Source: Xenorhabdus sp. BG5 (GTDB lineage Bacteria > Pseudomonadota > Gammaproteobacteria > Enterobacterales > Enterobacteriaceae). From it: a stretch of DNA of 35,776 nt. The first letter of the stretch is position 1, and the number at the start of each line of letters is the position of its first letter. Shown one piece after another: positions 8,205 through 18,076 of this stretch. The translations under genes and the position numbers were made by a program. The stretch spans positions 1 to 35,776 of the forward strand of contig NZ_JADEUG010000035.1 in assembly GCF_015163665.1 (NCBI RefSeq). Reading direction: 5' to 3'. Below the pieces are notes generated by a model. That model worked only from the letters and a program-made list of their open reading frames with translations, had not been told where the DNA came from and ran no database searches.

Positions 8205-8793
8205 AATCCACATCCTTATCCAATAAAAAACGTCTTTTTATCTAATCTTAATAACGAAAACTAGACACAAAAGCCAGCAAATATATTATATAGAAACAAA
8301 AAAATCACACTAAAATAACAAGTAGGATAAAGGGAAATATATTGAAACTCAACGCATTTTTTAATCTCTAATAGAACGGATGTTATAAATAAAATTAAGT
8401 AAATCTGGTATGGAAAAGGGGGGAATGTATGTTTTTGGGACGTGTGGTTTTAGGGGATAAACTGATTACCATTAGTACTTGACGAGAATACGATTCTGAC
8501 TGGTGAGGATGCATGGGGTAAACCCAGCCTTTTAGCCATCTTTACTAATGCCCTGTCATTTTATAAGCTGAGTTTCTAATCGCTCAGTTTTGCAGTCCAT
8601 TTTGCGTATAATCAATGCGCTGCATATTAAATCTCATATATACCGCAAGCATAATGTCACGTTGGATCTTAGAAAGGGCTTTTGTTTTTTTAAAGAATAC
8701 ATATCAGAAACATCCCATTAATAGGGTTTGTTTATGTCTTATACAGTAAAGTTTAAGTGAAGTCATTAGATTGCATATTTTAATGGTAGGTAT
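8205..8793. other. lysO-macA intergenic region
   Basis: A 589-base gap. Its first half is AT-rich and presumably holds the lysO promoter. The middle contains a decayed ybjD fragment (listed separately). The last 200 bases should contain the macAB promoter. A small stem (CTGAG/CTCAG followed by TTTT, about 8568-8590) overlaps the end of the ybjD fragment. In E. coli this interval contains aqpZ, ybjD and ybjX. No aqpZ or ybjX remains were recognised. Confidence 0.6.
8429..8579 (+). pseudogene. ybjD: Decayed 5' fragment of ybjD (OLD-family-like ATPase/TOPRIM protein)
   Basis: ATG 8429, preceded by a purine-rich GGAAAAGGGGGG, encodes MFLGRV, like E. coli YbjD MILERV. After a net loss of about 11 bases the reading shifts frame and continues as GIN-stop-LPLVL and then DENTILTGEDAWGKPSLL, to a stop at 8577. 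This mirrors E. coli GINRLSLML and VLIGENAWGKSSLL. The in-frame TGA at 8463 replaces an Arg codon, and the Walker A Ser after GK is Pro. The remaining ~480 residues of the gene are gone. The position and strand, between lysO and macA, are those of ybjD in E. coli. The match uses the E. coli sequence from memory. Confidence 0.75.
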
Positions 8794-8799
8794 TTGTTG

Positions 8800-9945
8800 A
8801 TGAAACTTCTTTTTGCCAAGTATCGTTGGATTGGGGCTGGGCTTGTTCTCATAGCTATAGCTTCTGTGTGGTTCTATTTCTTCTATCTGCCGAAACCTAT
8901 CTCATATCAGACGAGTGTAGTGATAAAGGGAGATTTCGAAAGAAGTGTCCTGGCGGTGGGTAAATTGGATGCGGTCAGTAAAGTTGACGTCGGGGCTCAG
9001 GTTAGTGGTCAGTTGAAAGAGCTTTATGTGAAATTGGGGGATAAGGTTAAGCAAGGCCAATTATTGGCATTGATTGATCCACAGACAGCAAAAAACACGG
9101 TGGCTGAAATTCAGGAAACAGCAAAATCACTGGAAGCTAATCTCCGTGGAGCGCAGGCTGAACTAAAACTTGCGCAGCTCAAAGCAAATCGCCTGAATCA
9201 TTTGTTTAAATTACATTTAATTTCGCAGCAAGAATTGGATTCAAGCGTAACAGATATGCAGTCTAAGGCTGCCAGAATTGACGACTTGGCGGCGCAAATT
9301 AAGCAAAATAAGGCCAAACTTGATACGGCAAAAACGAATTTGCAATATACCAGAATTACTGCCCCAATAGAGGGCATTGTGACAGATATTAAAACATTCC
9401 AGGGACAAACCGTGATTGCTGCACAGCAAGCACCGACCATCCTGACGCTCGCAAATCTTGATACTATGATTGTTAATGCAGAAGTATCGGAGGCCGATGT
9501 CATCAATTTAGAGCCTGGACAGAAAGTCTCATTTACCATCTTAGGGGCACCAGGAAGGGAATTTCACAGCGTCCTGAAAGATACTTTGCCAACACCACAA
9601 GTTGAGAATAATGCTATTTTCTACTATGCCCGCTTTGAAGTACCTAATCCCGAACATATTTTGCGTTTACAGATGACAGCACAAGTAAAAATAGCGCTTC
9701 AAACTTTGCATAATGTATTGATGATCCCAATTTCAGCTTTGGAAATAGCGTCTCACCAATATACGTCTTCAACTCAGCATGTACTTTCTCCGCAATATGA
9801 CGTGAGTGTTTTGCATAATGGCAAAGCAGAAAAACGTAAAATCACAATAGGAGCCTTTGATAACGCGAATGTCCAGGTGCTCTCTGGGTTGAAGGAAAAC
9901 GAACGTGTGATCACCAGTCGCAGTGATAGTAGTGCAGAGGAGTAA
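8800..9945 (+). CDS. macA: Macrolide efflux periplasmic adaptor MacA
   Basis: The membrane-fusion subunit linking MacB to the outer-membrane channel TolC. An N-terminal membrane anchor (residues ~10-28) is followed by a lipoyl half (KVDVGAQVSGQLKELYVKLG). A long coiled-coil hairpin (about residues 95-185) comes next, then the second lipoyl half, the beta-barrel and a membrane-proximal domain. YTRITAPIEGIVTDI and FYYARFEVPNPEHILRLQMT align with E. coli MacA. Two TTG codons precede the ATG in frame. I chose ATG 8800, which has GGTAGG nine bases upstream. It ends two bases before macB, so the pair is an operon. Confidence 0.94.
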   Translation: MKLLFAKYRWIGAGLVLIAIASVWFYFFYLPKPISYQTSVVIKGDFERSVLAVGKLDAVSKVDVGAQVSGQLKELYVKLGDKVKQGQLLALIDPQTAKNTVAEIQETAKSLEANLRGAQAELKLAQLKANRLNHLFKLHLISQQELDSSVTDMQSKAARIDDLAAQIKQNKAKLDTAKTNLQYTRITAPIEGIVTDIKTFQGQTVIAAQQAPTILTLANLDTMIVNAEVSEADVINLEPGQKVSFTILGAPGREFHSVLKDTLPTPQVENNAIFYYARFEVPNPEHILRLQMTAQVKIALQTLHNVLMIPISALEIASHQYTSSTQHVLSPQYDVSVLHNGKAEKRKITIGAFDNANVQVLSGLKENERVITSRSDSSAEE

Positions 9946-9947
9946 TA

Positions 9948-11906
9948 ATGGGTACATTACTGGAACTAAAAGGCGTTAGTCGTAATTATCCCGCTGGAGA
10001 AGGGCAAGTCACTGTTCTGGATAATATTTCATTATCTATACAGGCCGGAGAAATGGTGGCTATTGTTGGCGCTTCTGGTTCCGGTAAGTCTACTTTAATG
10101 AATATACTTGGCTGTTTAGATAAACCTATCAGTGGAGAATATTGGGTTGCGGGAAGAAATATTGCTGATTTGGATAGTGATCAATTGGCAGAGTTACGCA
10201 GGGAATATTTTGGGTTTATTTTTCAGCGCTACCATTTATTGACTCATTTAACCGCTGAACAAAATGTTGAAATTCCGGCAATTTATTCTGGTGTTTCCAA
10301 AATACAACGTCGTGAGCGGGCTATTGAATTGCTAAAAAGCCTTGGATTGGGGAATCGGATTGATTATCGACCAAGCCAGCTTTCAGGTGGACAGCAACAA
10401 CGAGTCAGTATTGCCAGAGCACTTATGAACGGTGGTCAGGTCATCCTTGCTGACGAACCGACAGGAGCGTTGGATAGTACTTCCGGCCAGGAAATGATGG
10501 ATGTCTTGAAGAAACTCTGTCAACGAGGACATACGGTTATTATTGTTACCCATGATCCTAATATTGCTGCACAGGCTCAAAGGGTTATTGAAATTAAAGA
10601 TGGGTGTATCATGAGCGAGGTACGTTCTTCTGAACACCAAAAATTACCTCATATCCCTTCTTCTGTAGATACAAAAACTGTCAATGTAAAAACCTCTTCA
10701 GTGCAGCAAATCTGGGGACGTTTTCATGAAGCTTTATTGATGGCATGGCGCGCCATGAATGTGAATAAGCTACGGACTCTGCTGACAATGCTTGGAATTA
10801 TAATAGGCATTGCTTCTGTCGTCACGATTGTAGTGATTGGTGATGCGGCAAAATCGATGGTGTTATCACATATTAAATCTATTGCAACTAACTCTATATC
10901 AATTTATCCAGGAAAAGATTTTGGTAGTGATAACGCTTTGGATATGCAGGCACTGAAACTTACTGATATTCCGGCAATAAAATCTCAGCCTTATGTTCAG
11001 GCTGCTTCTCCCGAATTTATGAATAGTGGGCGTTTGCGTCAAGGCAATATAGATGCTAAAGCACAAATATCGGGGGTAGGAAGTGATTTTTTTCAGGTAT
11101 ATGCAATGAAGTTTTCTCAAGGCATTCCATTTACTTCAGACATGATTGAGCGTCAGTCTCAAGTGGTTATCATTGATGATAATACACGTAAGAAGTTCTT
11201 TCCTTACCAGGATAATGTGGTAGGCAAAGAGTTATTGTTAACAAATATGCCCTTGACAGTGATTGGTGTAATTGCTAATGGGCAAAATCTTTATAGCAGT
11301 AATACATTACAAGTTTGGGTGCCTTACAGTACGATGAATAGCCGTTTGATGAATCAAAATTACTTGAATTCGATTGTTGTCAGGTTAAAAGATGGCTATG
11401 TGTCCAACGAAGCAGAAGAAAAACTTAATCAATTGCTGATGTTCCGTCATGGTAAAAAAGACTTTCACACTTATAACGTGAATAAGACTATTAAAATAAT
11501 GGATAAAACAACCCGGACGATGCAAATATTTTTAACATTAGTTGCGGTAATATCCTTGGTTGTCGGGGGAATTGGTGTCATGAATATCATGTTGGTATCC
11601 GTTACTGAGCGGACAAGGGAGATTGGTATTCGTATGGCAGTAGGAGCCAGAACCAGTGACATTATGCAACAATTCCTTATTGAAGCGGTTTTGGTTTGTT
11701 TAATAGGAGGGATACTGGGGATTATTCTGTCATACAGCATTTCTTTTATGGTGCAATTGATGTTACCGAACTGGGATTTCGTTTATAACTTCATTGCATT
11801 TATTATTGCATTTGGTTGTTCAACGGCAATAGGGGTAATCTTTGGTTTCCTACCTGCAAGAAATGCAGCTCACCTCGATCCCATAGAAGCACTGGCAAGG
11901 GAATAA
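9948..11906 (+). CDS. macB: Macrolide export ATP-binding/permease protein MacB
   Basis: The inner-membrane mechanotransmission ATPase of the MacAB-TolC pump, which exports macrolides, toxins and other periplasmic substrates. The N-terminal nucleotide-binding domain has Walker A GASGSGKS (41-48), signature LSGGQQQR (~144), and Walker B VILADEP. The first membrane helix is near 280 (LLTMLGIIIGIASVVTIVVI). A large periplasmic domain follows, then three C-terminal helices including the FtsX-type ITERTREIGIRMA-like motif (here VTERTREIGIRMAVGAR). GAGGAG precedes the ATG. At 652 residues it is full length. Confidence 0.95.
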   Translation: MGTLLELKGVSRNYPAGEGQVTVLDNISLSIQAGEMVAIVGASGSGKSTLMNILGCLDKPISGEYWVAGRNIADLDSDQLAELRREYFGFIFQRYHLLTHLTAEQNVEIPAIYSGVSKIQRRERAIELLKSLGLGNRIDYRPSQLSGGQQQRVSIARALMNGGQVILADEPTGALDSTSGQEMMDVLKKLCQRGHTVIIVTHDPNIAAQAQRVIEIKDGCIMSEVRSSEHQKLPHIPSSVDTKTVNVKTSSVQQIWGRFHEALLMAWRAMNVNKLRTLLTMLGIIIGIASVVTIVVIGDAAKSMVLSHIKSIATNSISIYPGKDFGSDNALDMQALKLTDIPAIKSQPYVQAASPEFMNSGRLRQGNIDAKAQISGVGSDFFQVYAMKFSQGIPFTSDMIERQSQVVIIDDNTRKKFFPYQDNVVGKELLLTNMPLTVIGVIANGQNLYSSNTLQVWVPYSTMNSRLMNQNYLNSIVVRLKDGYVSNEAEEKLNQLLMFRHGKKDFHTYNVNKTIKIMDKTTRTMQIFLTLVAVISLVVGGIGVMNIMLVSVTERTREIGIRMAVGARTSDIMQQFLIEAVLVCLIGGILGIILSYSISFMVQLMLPNWDFVYNFIAFIIAFGCSTAIGVIFGFLPARNAAHLDPIEALARE

Positions 11907-11911
11907 ACTAG

Positions 11912-11948
11912 CACGCCACAAATAAGCTTATTGTCTATTTGTGGCGTG
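11912..11948. terminator. Hairpin between convergent macB and cspD
   Basis: A perfect 13-bp stem CACGCCACAAATA/TATTTGTGGCGTG has an 11-base loop and lies directly after macB, facing cspD. No clear T-run follows on either strand. It may act as a bidirectional barrier. Confidence 0.55.
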
Positions 11949-11971
11949 GAAAATACACATTTATCGGGTAA

Positions 11972-12199
11972 CTATTTTTTTGATTTTGAACCATCTTCCA
12001 GAGGTACAATAAGGCTGGCGTGGTTACCTTTGGGACCTTGATGAACGTTAAAGTTCACTTTTTGCCCCGCTTTCAGCGTCCTATAACCATCCATCTGAAT
12101 GGTTGAATAGTGAGCGAATATATCCTCGCCCCCGCTGGCTGGGCAAATAAATCCAAAGCCCTTTGCATTATTGAACCATTTAACAGTACCTGTTTCCAT
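11972..12199 (-). CDS. cspD: Cold-shock-like protein CspD
   Basis: A single-stranded nucleic-acid-binding protein; E. coli CspD inhibits DNA replication in stationary phase. The 75-residue cold-shock domain has RNP1 KGFGFI and RNP2 DIFAHY. The tail PLEDGSKSKK is specific to the CspD branch rather than CspA. It is divergent from clpS, as in E. coli, where CspD is also a Lon substrate. The start METGTVKWFN aligns with the family. Confidence 0.93.
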   Translation of the reverse strand: METGTVKWFNNAKGFGFICPASGGEDIFAHYSTIQMDGYRTLKAGQKVNFNVHQGPKGNHASLIVPLEDGSKSKK

Positions 12200-12524
12200 A
12201 CTTCTCTATCCCTCGTATCACGATTTCGGGTTTAGGAGTCACTAAAAATATTAAAATATGAACAAACGCCCAGACAGAAAGCGGTGTTCATAAAATATAC
12301 TGTAGTGAAATTCATTACGTCGTCAAGCATATAAACAACGTCAGGCTGTCTCAAATGGCTAAAGTTTGATATAGATAACGGTATCCGATTTTTAGGCAAA
12401 ATCCTGATCTGCTAATCAAGGAAGGGGTAAGCAGAGGGCTTTATGAAGTGATAAAATATATAGCAGTAGAATGCATTAGTTCATACTAAAATCCAGCGGA
12501 CAGTGAATACCCAGCGGAAGAATA
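12200..12524. other. cspD-clpS divergent intergenic region
   Basis: A 325-base divergent promoter region for cspD (minus) and clpS (plus). A direct repeat CCAGCGGA occurs at 12493 and 12511, the second copy supplying the GGAAGA ribosome site of clpS. A loose dyad CTGCT...AGCAG lies near 12410-12437. No gene or RNA was recognised. Confidence 0.5.
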
Positions 12525-12845
12525 ATGACTGAGTTTTATAACAATTTGAAAGTTGAAGAATTTATTGAGGATGATGTAACACAAGAACTACAACCACCAT
12601 CAATGTATAAGGTTATTCTTAACAATGACGATTATACCCCTATGGAGTTTGTGGTTGACGTATTGCAAAAGTTCTTTTCTTATGATGTTGAACGAGCAAC
12701 GCAACTAATGCTGGATGTCCATTACAAAGGGAAAGCAGTTTGCGGAATTTATACGGCAGAGGTCGCAGAAACTAAAGCTGCGCAAGTGAACATGTATGCT
12801 AAGGAGCACGAGCATCCGTTACTTTGCACGCTGGAAAAGGTCTGA
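12525..12845 (+). CDS. clpS: ClpS adaptor of the ClpAP protease
   Basis: The N-recognin that binds proteins with N-terminal Leu, Phe, Tyr or Trp and hands them to ClpA. The 106-residue protein has a flexible N-tail and then the core [20 protein letters not shown], whose NDD and Met form the N-degron pocket. [20 protein letters not shown] and [13 protein letters not shown] follow. It precedes clpA by about 30 bases in one operon. The tRNA-protein transferase gene aat nearby supplies substrates for the same pathway. Confidence 0.95.
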   Translation: MTEFYNNLKVEEFIEDDVTQELQPPSMYKVILNNDDYTPMEFVVDVLQKFFSYDVERATQLMLDVHYKGKAVCGIYTAEVAETKAAQVNMYAKEHEHPLLCTLEKV

Positions 12846-12877
12846 TCTGGCTTACTGAAATTTAGGAGGAGGTGCTT

Positions 12878-15163
12878 ATGCTCAATCAAGAACTGGAGCT
12901 TAGTCTCAATATTGCTTTTGCCAAAGCAAGGGATAACAGACATGAATTTATGACTGTAGAGCACCTGTTGCTGGCGTTGTTAAGTAACACATCAGCGCGA
13001 GAAGCACTGGAGGCTTGTAAAGTCGATTTGGCGATGTTACGCCAAGAATTAGAAAGTTTTATTGCACAAACCACCCCCTTGTTATCTGAAAATGATGACA
13101 GGGATACACAACCTACATTAAGTTTTCAGCGTGTTTTGCAACGTGCGGTATTTCATGTTCAATCGTCGGGGCGTTCGGAGGTCTCTGGGGCGAACGTCTT
13201 GGTTGCTATTTTTAGTGAACAGGAGTCCCAGGCTGCTTATTTATTGCGTAAGTATGACGTCAGTCGTTTGGATGTTGTGAACTTTATCTCTCATGGAACG
13301 CGCAAAGATGAATCAGATAATGATGCTCACCACAGTATCAATCCAGTTCAGGAAGAGCCGGTAATTAGTGAAGATCGATTGGAAAATTTTACGACCAATC
13401 TGAATCAATTGGCACAGAAAGGACAAATTGATCCGCTTGTCGGCCGTCAGAATGAATTGGAGAGAACTATTCAGGTACTCTGCCGTCGCCGCAAAAACAA
13501 TCCGCTGTTTGTTGGAGAATCAGGTGTTGGTAAGACAGCTATTGCTGAGGGGCTTGCATGGTGTATCGTGCAAAAGAATGTTCCCGAAGTGATGCAGGAT
13601 TGTACCATCTATTCTCTTGATATTGGCTCATTGTTGGCGGGAACAAAGTATCGTGGTGATTTTGAGAAGCGCTTCAAGTCTTTGTTAAAAACATTGGAAC
13701 AGGACAGTAAAAGCATTCTCTTTATCGACGAAATCCATACTATTATTGGAGCAGGTGCCGCATCGGGTGGGCAGGTGGACGCAGCTAATCTCATTAAACC
13801 GCTGTTGTCCAGTGGGCGTATACGGGTAATTGGCTCAACGACTTACCACGAATTCAGCAATATTTTTGAAAAAGATCGGGCTTTGGCTCGTCGATTCCAA
13901 AAGATTGACATTCTTGAACCTTCTTCTGAAGAAACGGTACAAATTATCAATGGGCTGCGTGCTAAATATGAAGCACACCATGATGTTCGTTATACATCGA
14001 AGGCCATTCGGGCAGCAGTTGAGTTATCTGTGAAGTATATTACCGATCGTCATTTACCGGATAAAGCCATTGATGTTATTGATGAGGCTGGAGCAAGGAC
14101 CAGATTAGTGCCAGCTAGCCGCCGTAAGAAGACGATCAATGTTGCCGATATTGAGACTGTTGTTGCCCGCATAGCCCGTATTCCAGAAAAAACAGTGTCA
14201 GCCAGTGATAAAGATGTATTGAAGTCACTGGATGAGCGTTTGAAAATGTTGGTCTTTGGCCAAGAAAAATCGATTGCTGCTTTGACGGAAGCCATTAGGA
14301 TGAGCCGTGCTGGATTGGGACAGGATCATAAACCAGTAGGATCTTTCTTGTTTGCAGGGCCAACGGGAGTGGGGAAAACAGAAGTCACAGTCCAACTTGC
14401 CAAGGTTTTGAATGTCAAATTATTGCGATTTGATATGTCAGAGTATATGGAACGCCATACTGTCAGTCGTTTAATCGGTGCTCCTCCGGGTTATGTTGGG
14501 TATGATCAGGGAGGATTATTGACCGATGCAATCATCAAGCATCCTCATTCTGTTCTGTTACTGGATGAGATTGAAAAAGCCCATCCTGATGTCTTTAACC
14601 TGCTGTTACAGGTTATGGATAATGGTACATTGACTGACAATAATGGTCGCAAGGCGGATTTCCGCAATGTTATTTTGGTGATGACAACCAATGCAGGGGT
14701 ACGTGAAATACAGCGTAAATCCATTGGATTCACTGAACAGGATAACAGCCCGGATGGTATGGAAGAGATAAAACGGATTTTCACACCTGAATTCCGTAAT
14801 CGCCTTGATAGCATCATCTGGTTTGATGCACTCTCTCCTGAAGTTATTCAGCAAGTTGTTGATAAATTTATCGTTGAGTTACAAGCACAACTGGATGAAA
14901 AAGGCGTCTCTTTGGAAGTCAGTGCAGCTGCCCGTCAATGGTTATGTGACAAAGGTTATGATAAGGCGATGGGAGCACGACCTATGGCCCGTGTCATTCA
15001 GGACAATCTCAAAAAACCCCTGGCGAATGAGTTGCTATTTGGCTCTTTGGTACATGGAGGCTCGGTCAAGATTAAACTTGATAAAGCTAAACATATATTG
15101 GTGTACGATTTTAAGAGTGCCCAAAAATCGAATAAAAAGAGATCAGAAGATGCTGTATTGTAA
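12878..15163 (+). CDS. clpA: ATP-dependent Clp protease ATP-binding subunit ClpA
   Basis: An AAA+ unfoldase that feeds substrates into ClpP. An N-domain (1-~145) binds ClpS. AAA module 1 has Walker A GESGVGKT near 214, and AAA module 2 has Walker A GPTGVGKT near 494 with Walker [18 protein letters not shown] at 12872 is in frame, but ATG 12878 lies seven bases after AGGAGGA and gives [10 protein letters not shown] as in E. coli, so I use it (761 residues). No tRNA-Ser gene (serW in E. coli) follows it. Confidence 0.96.
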   Translation: MLNQELELSLNIAFAKARDNRHEFMTVEHLLLALLSNTSAREALEACKVDLAMLRQELESFIAQTTPLLSENDDRDTQPTLSFQRVLQRAVFHVQSSGRSEVSGANVLVAIFSEQESQAAYLLRKYDVSRLDVVNFISHGTRKDESDNDAHHSINPVQEEPVISEDRLENFTTNLNQLAQKGQIDPLVGRQNELERTIQVLCRRRKNNPLFVGESGVGKTAIAEGLAWCIVQKNVPEVMQDCTIYSLDIGSLLAGTKYRGDFEKRFKSLLKTLEQDSKSILFIDEIHTIIGAGAASGGQVDAANLIKPLLSSGRIRVIGSTTYHEFSNIFEKDRALARRFQKIDILEPSSEETVQIINGLRAKYEAHHDVRYTSKAIRAAVELSVKYITDRHLPDKAIDVIDEAGARTRLVPASRRKKTINVADIETVVARIARIPEKTVSASDKDVLKSLDERLKMLVFGQEKSIAALTEAIRMSRAGLGQDHKPVGSFLFAGPTGVGKTEVTVQLAKVLNVKLLRFDMSEYMERHTVSRLIGAPPGYVGYDQGGLLTDAIIKHPHSVLLLDEIEKAHPDVFNLLLQVMDNGTLTDNNGRKADFRNVILVMTTNAGVREIQRKSIGFTEQDNSPDGMEEIKRIFTPEFRNRLDSIIWFDALSPEVIQQVVDKFIVELQAQLDEKGVSLEVSAAARQWLCDKGYDKAMGARPMARVIQDNLKKPLANELLFGSLVHGGSVKIKLDKAKHILVYDFKSAQKSNKKRSEDAVL

Positions 15164-15176
15164 CCATTAACAGCTA

Positions 15177-15216
15177 CACCACAGGTGAATTTTGAAAAAT
15201 ATGATCACCTGTGGTG
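15177..15216. terminator. Hairpin between convergent clpA and infA
   Basis: A 12-bp perfect stem CACCACAGGTGA/TCACCTGTGGTG has a 16-base loop and lies between the clpA and infA stops. There is no T-run, so intrinsic termination is unproven. Confidence 0.5.
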
Positions 15217-15230
15217 CTAAGGTATCTTAA

Positions 15231-15452
15231 TCAGCGGCTACGGAAAGTGATTCGTCCTTTTTCCGGATCATATGTAGTTAGCTCAACTGTAACCTTGTCT
15301 CCTGTCAGGATGCGGATATAGTTCTTGCGCATTTTCCCTGAGATATGAGCAGTGACAATGTGTCCGTTGTCTAATTCAACGCGAAACACAGTATTTGGCA
15401 GTGTTTCTAAAACAGTACCTTGCATTTCAAAATTAGTGTCTTCTTTGGCCAT
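15231..15452 (-). CDS. infA: Translation initiation factor IF-1
   Basis: A small OB-fold protein that binds the 30S A site during initiation. The core [20 protein letters not shown] is exactly that of the family. It has 73 residues rather than the usual 72, with TNF in place of NI near position 6. Several positions differ from the nearly invariant enterobacterial sequence, for example V for M in TVFRVEL, D for E, TTYDPEK for TPYDLSK, and T for V in [13 protein letters not shown] precedes the ATG. Function is probably intact, since RNA-binding residues of the core are kept. Confidence 0.94.
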   Translation of the reverse strand: MAKEDTNFEMQGTVLETLPNTVFRVELDNGHIVTAHISGKMRKNYIRILTGDKVTVELTTYDPEKGRITFRSR

Positions 15453-15523
15453 CTAATCCTCTAAATGTAACAACCATAGTTTTTAACCGGCAAGATAATG
15501 CCGAAAAACCATCACTATGTAAA

Positions 15524-15583
15524 GGAATGTCGTATTTTAAGCCATCATTTTACATACAATAATATGATGGCTAATGACATTCC
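15524..15583. repeat. Long imperfect hairpin between infA and aat
   Basis: Outer arms GGAATGTC (15524-15531) and GACATTCC (15576-15583) enclose inner arms AGCCATCAT (15540-15548) and ATGATGGCT (15564-15572). They form a two-part stem of about 60 bases. No T-run follows on the minus strand. It could be a small dispersed palindromic repeat or a processing signal in the infA leader. Confidence 0.45.
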
Positions 15584-15615
15584 CACCATGAACAGCATTT
15601 ATTTCTAAGAGATGA

Positions 15616-16305
15616 TTATAAATCCAGCTTTTGTACAGACCAGCAGCCTGATTGCAATGACTGCTTTCTTAATTGATAAAGATGCTGGAGAAACTTTTCT
15701 CTCGGAATATTTTTAGCACCCAATGATTCTGTATGGTGATTTAATACCTGACAATCAAATAGTTGGCCACCATGACGTAAAAAATGGTGATAGAATGCGA
15801 CAAAAGCACACTTGGAAGCATTCTCCATTTTGCTAAACATCGATTCACCACAAAATAGTGTACCGACACAAACGCCGTATAAACCACCCACAAGTTGATG
15901 GTCATACCAGACTTCAATTGAATGAGCTAATCCTTCTTTATGTAAGGTTTGATAACCTTTTTGAACATCTGGCCCAATCCAGGTACCTTCTTGTCGTTGA
16001 GCGCAATGATATATCACTTCATCAAAAGCATAGTTTACCGTAATTTGGTAAGTATGTTTGTGAATAAATCGACGTAGTGTTCGGCCAATATGCAATTCTC
16101 CTGGAATCAACACGGCCCTGGGATCGGGAGACCACCATAAAGGCGGTTCATCAGGCGAATACCACGGAAAAATCCCCCCATGATACGCTACTCGTAAACG
16201 TTCTGCACTTAGATCTCCTCCAAATGCCAATAAACCATTGGGTTCAACCAGCGCATTAGTGGGATGGGGGAATTCATATGAGTTACCCAGTTGAGCTATC
16301 GACAT
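15616..16305 (-). CDS. aat: Leucyl/phenylalanyl-tRNA-protein transferase
   Basis: It transfers Leu or Phe from aminoacyl-tRNA to N-terminal Arg or Lys of proteins, making N-degrons for ClpS-ClpAP. At 229 residues it carries the family blocks [56 protein letters not shown] and [24 protein letters not shown] precedes the ATG. It lies 8 bases after cydC on the same strand, and may be co-transcribed with cydDC. Confidence 0.95.
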   Translation of the reverse strand: MSIAQLGNSYEFPHPTNALVEPNGLLAFGGDLSAERLRVAYHGGIFPWYSPDEPPLWWSPDPRAVLIPGELHIGRTLRRFIHKHTYQITVNYAFDEVIYHCAQRQEGTWIGPDVQKGYQTLHKEGLAHSIEVWYDHQLVGGLYGVCVGTLFCGESMFSKMENASKCAFVAFYHHFLRHGGQLFDCQVLNHHTESLGAKNIPREKFLQHLYQLRKQSLQSGCWSVQKLDL

Positions 16306-16313
16306 AAGTTGAA

Positions 16314-18074
16314 TTACCTTTGCTCAGGATAGCTCTGTAGCTGATAAAATGGTTGCCGCTGATAAAATTGATAGTAACGCCCTTGTTGAGCCAGTAGCGC
16401 ATTATGCTTACCTTGCTCGATAATACGTCCTCCATCCATAACGCAGATTTGATCCATGAATTGCAAGCCTGTGAGTCGATGGGTAACGATAATCAAAGTC
16501 TTATGCTGACAACTACGGCGTAGCAGCGACAGAATTTGCTGTTCTGTATCTGCATCGAGCCCTTCAGTTGGCTCATCCAGCAGCATTAAAGGGGCATTGT
16601 GCAATAATGCTCTGGCAATACCCAAACGACGCTGTTCTCCACCGGAAAGCTGACGCCCACCCTCACCCATCCAACAGTTTAGCTTTTTATCAGTGTCTAG
16701 CAAGTATCCTAAATCTACTTGTTGCAGTACGGTTGCTAATTCATCGTCACCAGCATCTGGTTTTGCCAATAAGAGATTTTCACGCAAAGTATGGCTAAAG
16801 ACATGTATCCGCTGGGGAACGATAGACATCATTGAACGCAATGTTGACTCATCATAATGGGAGATAGGGTGCTGATTGAGTTGAATTTCACCGCTATTGA
16901 CATCCCAGGCACGCGTCAATAATTGTAAAAGCGTGGATTTACCACATCCTGTTTTTCCCAGTAAAGCAATATGTTTGCCTGATGTCAGGGACAGAGAGAT
17001 ATTTTTCAATACTGGCTGTGGCTGACCTGGGTAGGTGAAATTAACATCTTTTATTTCAAGGCTAAGCTCACTATTCGCTTGCGGTCCATGAGAAGGAAAG
17101 GTGACTTCCGGTTTTTGGTGCATCAACTGAGAAACACGCGTCGCAGATGCAATGACTTGCCCCATGTGCTGGAACGCCACTGTGACTGGCCCAAGTGCTT
17201 CGAACGCAGCAAGGGTGCAAAATGTAAACAGTGCGATTAATGCGCCCGCCTGACTATTTTCTCCCACACCTGCCGCTGCTAGCCACAGTATTAGCGTCAC
17301 TGTCATACCAGTGGAAAAAATCATGATAGCTTGTGAAAGTCCGGTCAAACTGGCTTGTTTTTGCTGGCTTTTTAACCAATCATTTTCAATCTCTGTCATG
17401 GATTGACGAAAACGTCTAAGTGCACCAAACACGCTTAATTCAGCTTGCCCCTGCAAGGCGCTGGTAAGTAATGTACGATACTGCCCACGTTGTTGGGTGA
17501 TGTTTTTGCCATAAGGTTTTCCTGCATGATAAAACACGCAAGGTAATATCAGCAGTAGCCCTAACATAATACCGCCAATAGTATAGGCGAGGGTGATATC
17601 AAGGAAGCCCAGGCCGAATGTCAGAACGAGAATGACGACGAATGCGGCGAGGACAGGGGAAATAACGCGCAGATACAGGTAATCCAGTGTTTCGACATCT
17701 GCAACAAGCCTATTTAACAACTCACCTTGACGAAAACGAGCAATGCCTCCAGGAGAAAGAGGGAGTATTTTTTGAAACGCGAAAACACGTAAATGCGCTA
17801 GTACCCGGAATGTTGCATCATGGCTGACAAGTCGCTCACCATAACGACCAGCAGTACGAAAAATGGCCGCACCGCGAACGCCGGCGGCAGGCAGCATATA
17901 GTTGAACGTATATAACCCTGCGAACCCCGCCAGTGCTGTGCCAGCAAGGAACCAACCAGAGAGTGTTAGCAACCCAATACTGGCTAGCAGCGTTACAATC
18001 GCCAATAGCATACCTAAACTGATGAGAAACCAATGGCGGCGGTAAAGCGCGAGAAATGGGAGTAATACACGCAT
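16314..18074 (-). CDS. cydC: Glutathione/cysteine ABC exporter subunit CydC
   Basis: Half of the CydDC inner-membrane exporter that moves cysteine and glutathione to the periplasm and is needed to assemble cytochrome bd oxidase. An N-terminal six-helix membrane domain (to ~residue 310) is followed by an ATPase domain. Walker [10 protein letters not shown] is near 373, signature [15 protein letters not shown], and Walker [13 protein letters not shown]. The [15 protein letters not shown] start is typical. It starts two bases after cydD, and GGAG at the end of cydD serves as its ribosome site. Confidence 0.94.
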   Translation of the reverse strand: MRVLLPFLALYRRHWFLISLGMLLAIVTLLASIGLLTLSGWFLAGTALAGFAGLYTFNYMLPAAGVRGAAIFRTAGRYGERLVSHDATFRVLAHLRVFAFQKILPLSPGGIARFRQGELLNRLVADVETLDYLYLRVISPVLAAFVVILVLTFGLGFLDITLAYTIGGIMLGLLLILPCVFYHAGKPYGKNITQQRGQYRTLLTSALQGQAELSVFGALRRFRQSMTEIENDWLKSQQKQASLTGLSQAIMIFSTGMTVTLILWLAAAGVGENSQAGALIALFTFCTLAAFEALGPVTVAFQHMGQVIASATRVSQLMHQKPEVTFPSHGPQANSELSLEIKDVNFTYPGQPQPVLKNISLSLTSGKHIALLGKTGCGKSTLLQLLTRAWDVNSGEIQLNQHPISHYDESTLRSMMSIVPQRIHVFSHTLRENLLLAKPDAGDDELATVLQQVDLGYLLDTDKKLNCWMGEGGRQLSGGEQRRLGIARALLHNAPLMLLDEPTEGLDADTEQQILSLLRRSCQHKTLIIVTHRLTGLQFMDQICVMDGGRIIEQGKHNALLAQQGRYYQFYQRQPFYQLQSYPEQR

Positions 18075-18076
18075 GA

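Noticed and set aside
8729-8755. PhoP-box-like TGTTTA and AGTTTA upstream of macA
   Set aside because: The two half-sites are 15 bases apart instead of about 5, so the arrangement does not fit a PhoP box.
14805-15170. 121-codon ORF in the clpA 3' region
   Set aside because: An alternative frame inside clpA, whose AAA+ domain 2 runs through this sequence without interruption.
15164-15230. Search for a serW-like tRNA gene between clpA and infA
   Set aside because: The 67-base gap contains only a 12-bp hairpin; there is no room for a tRNA-Ser and no T-loop motif.
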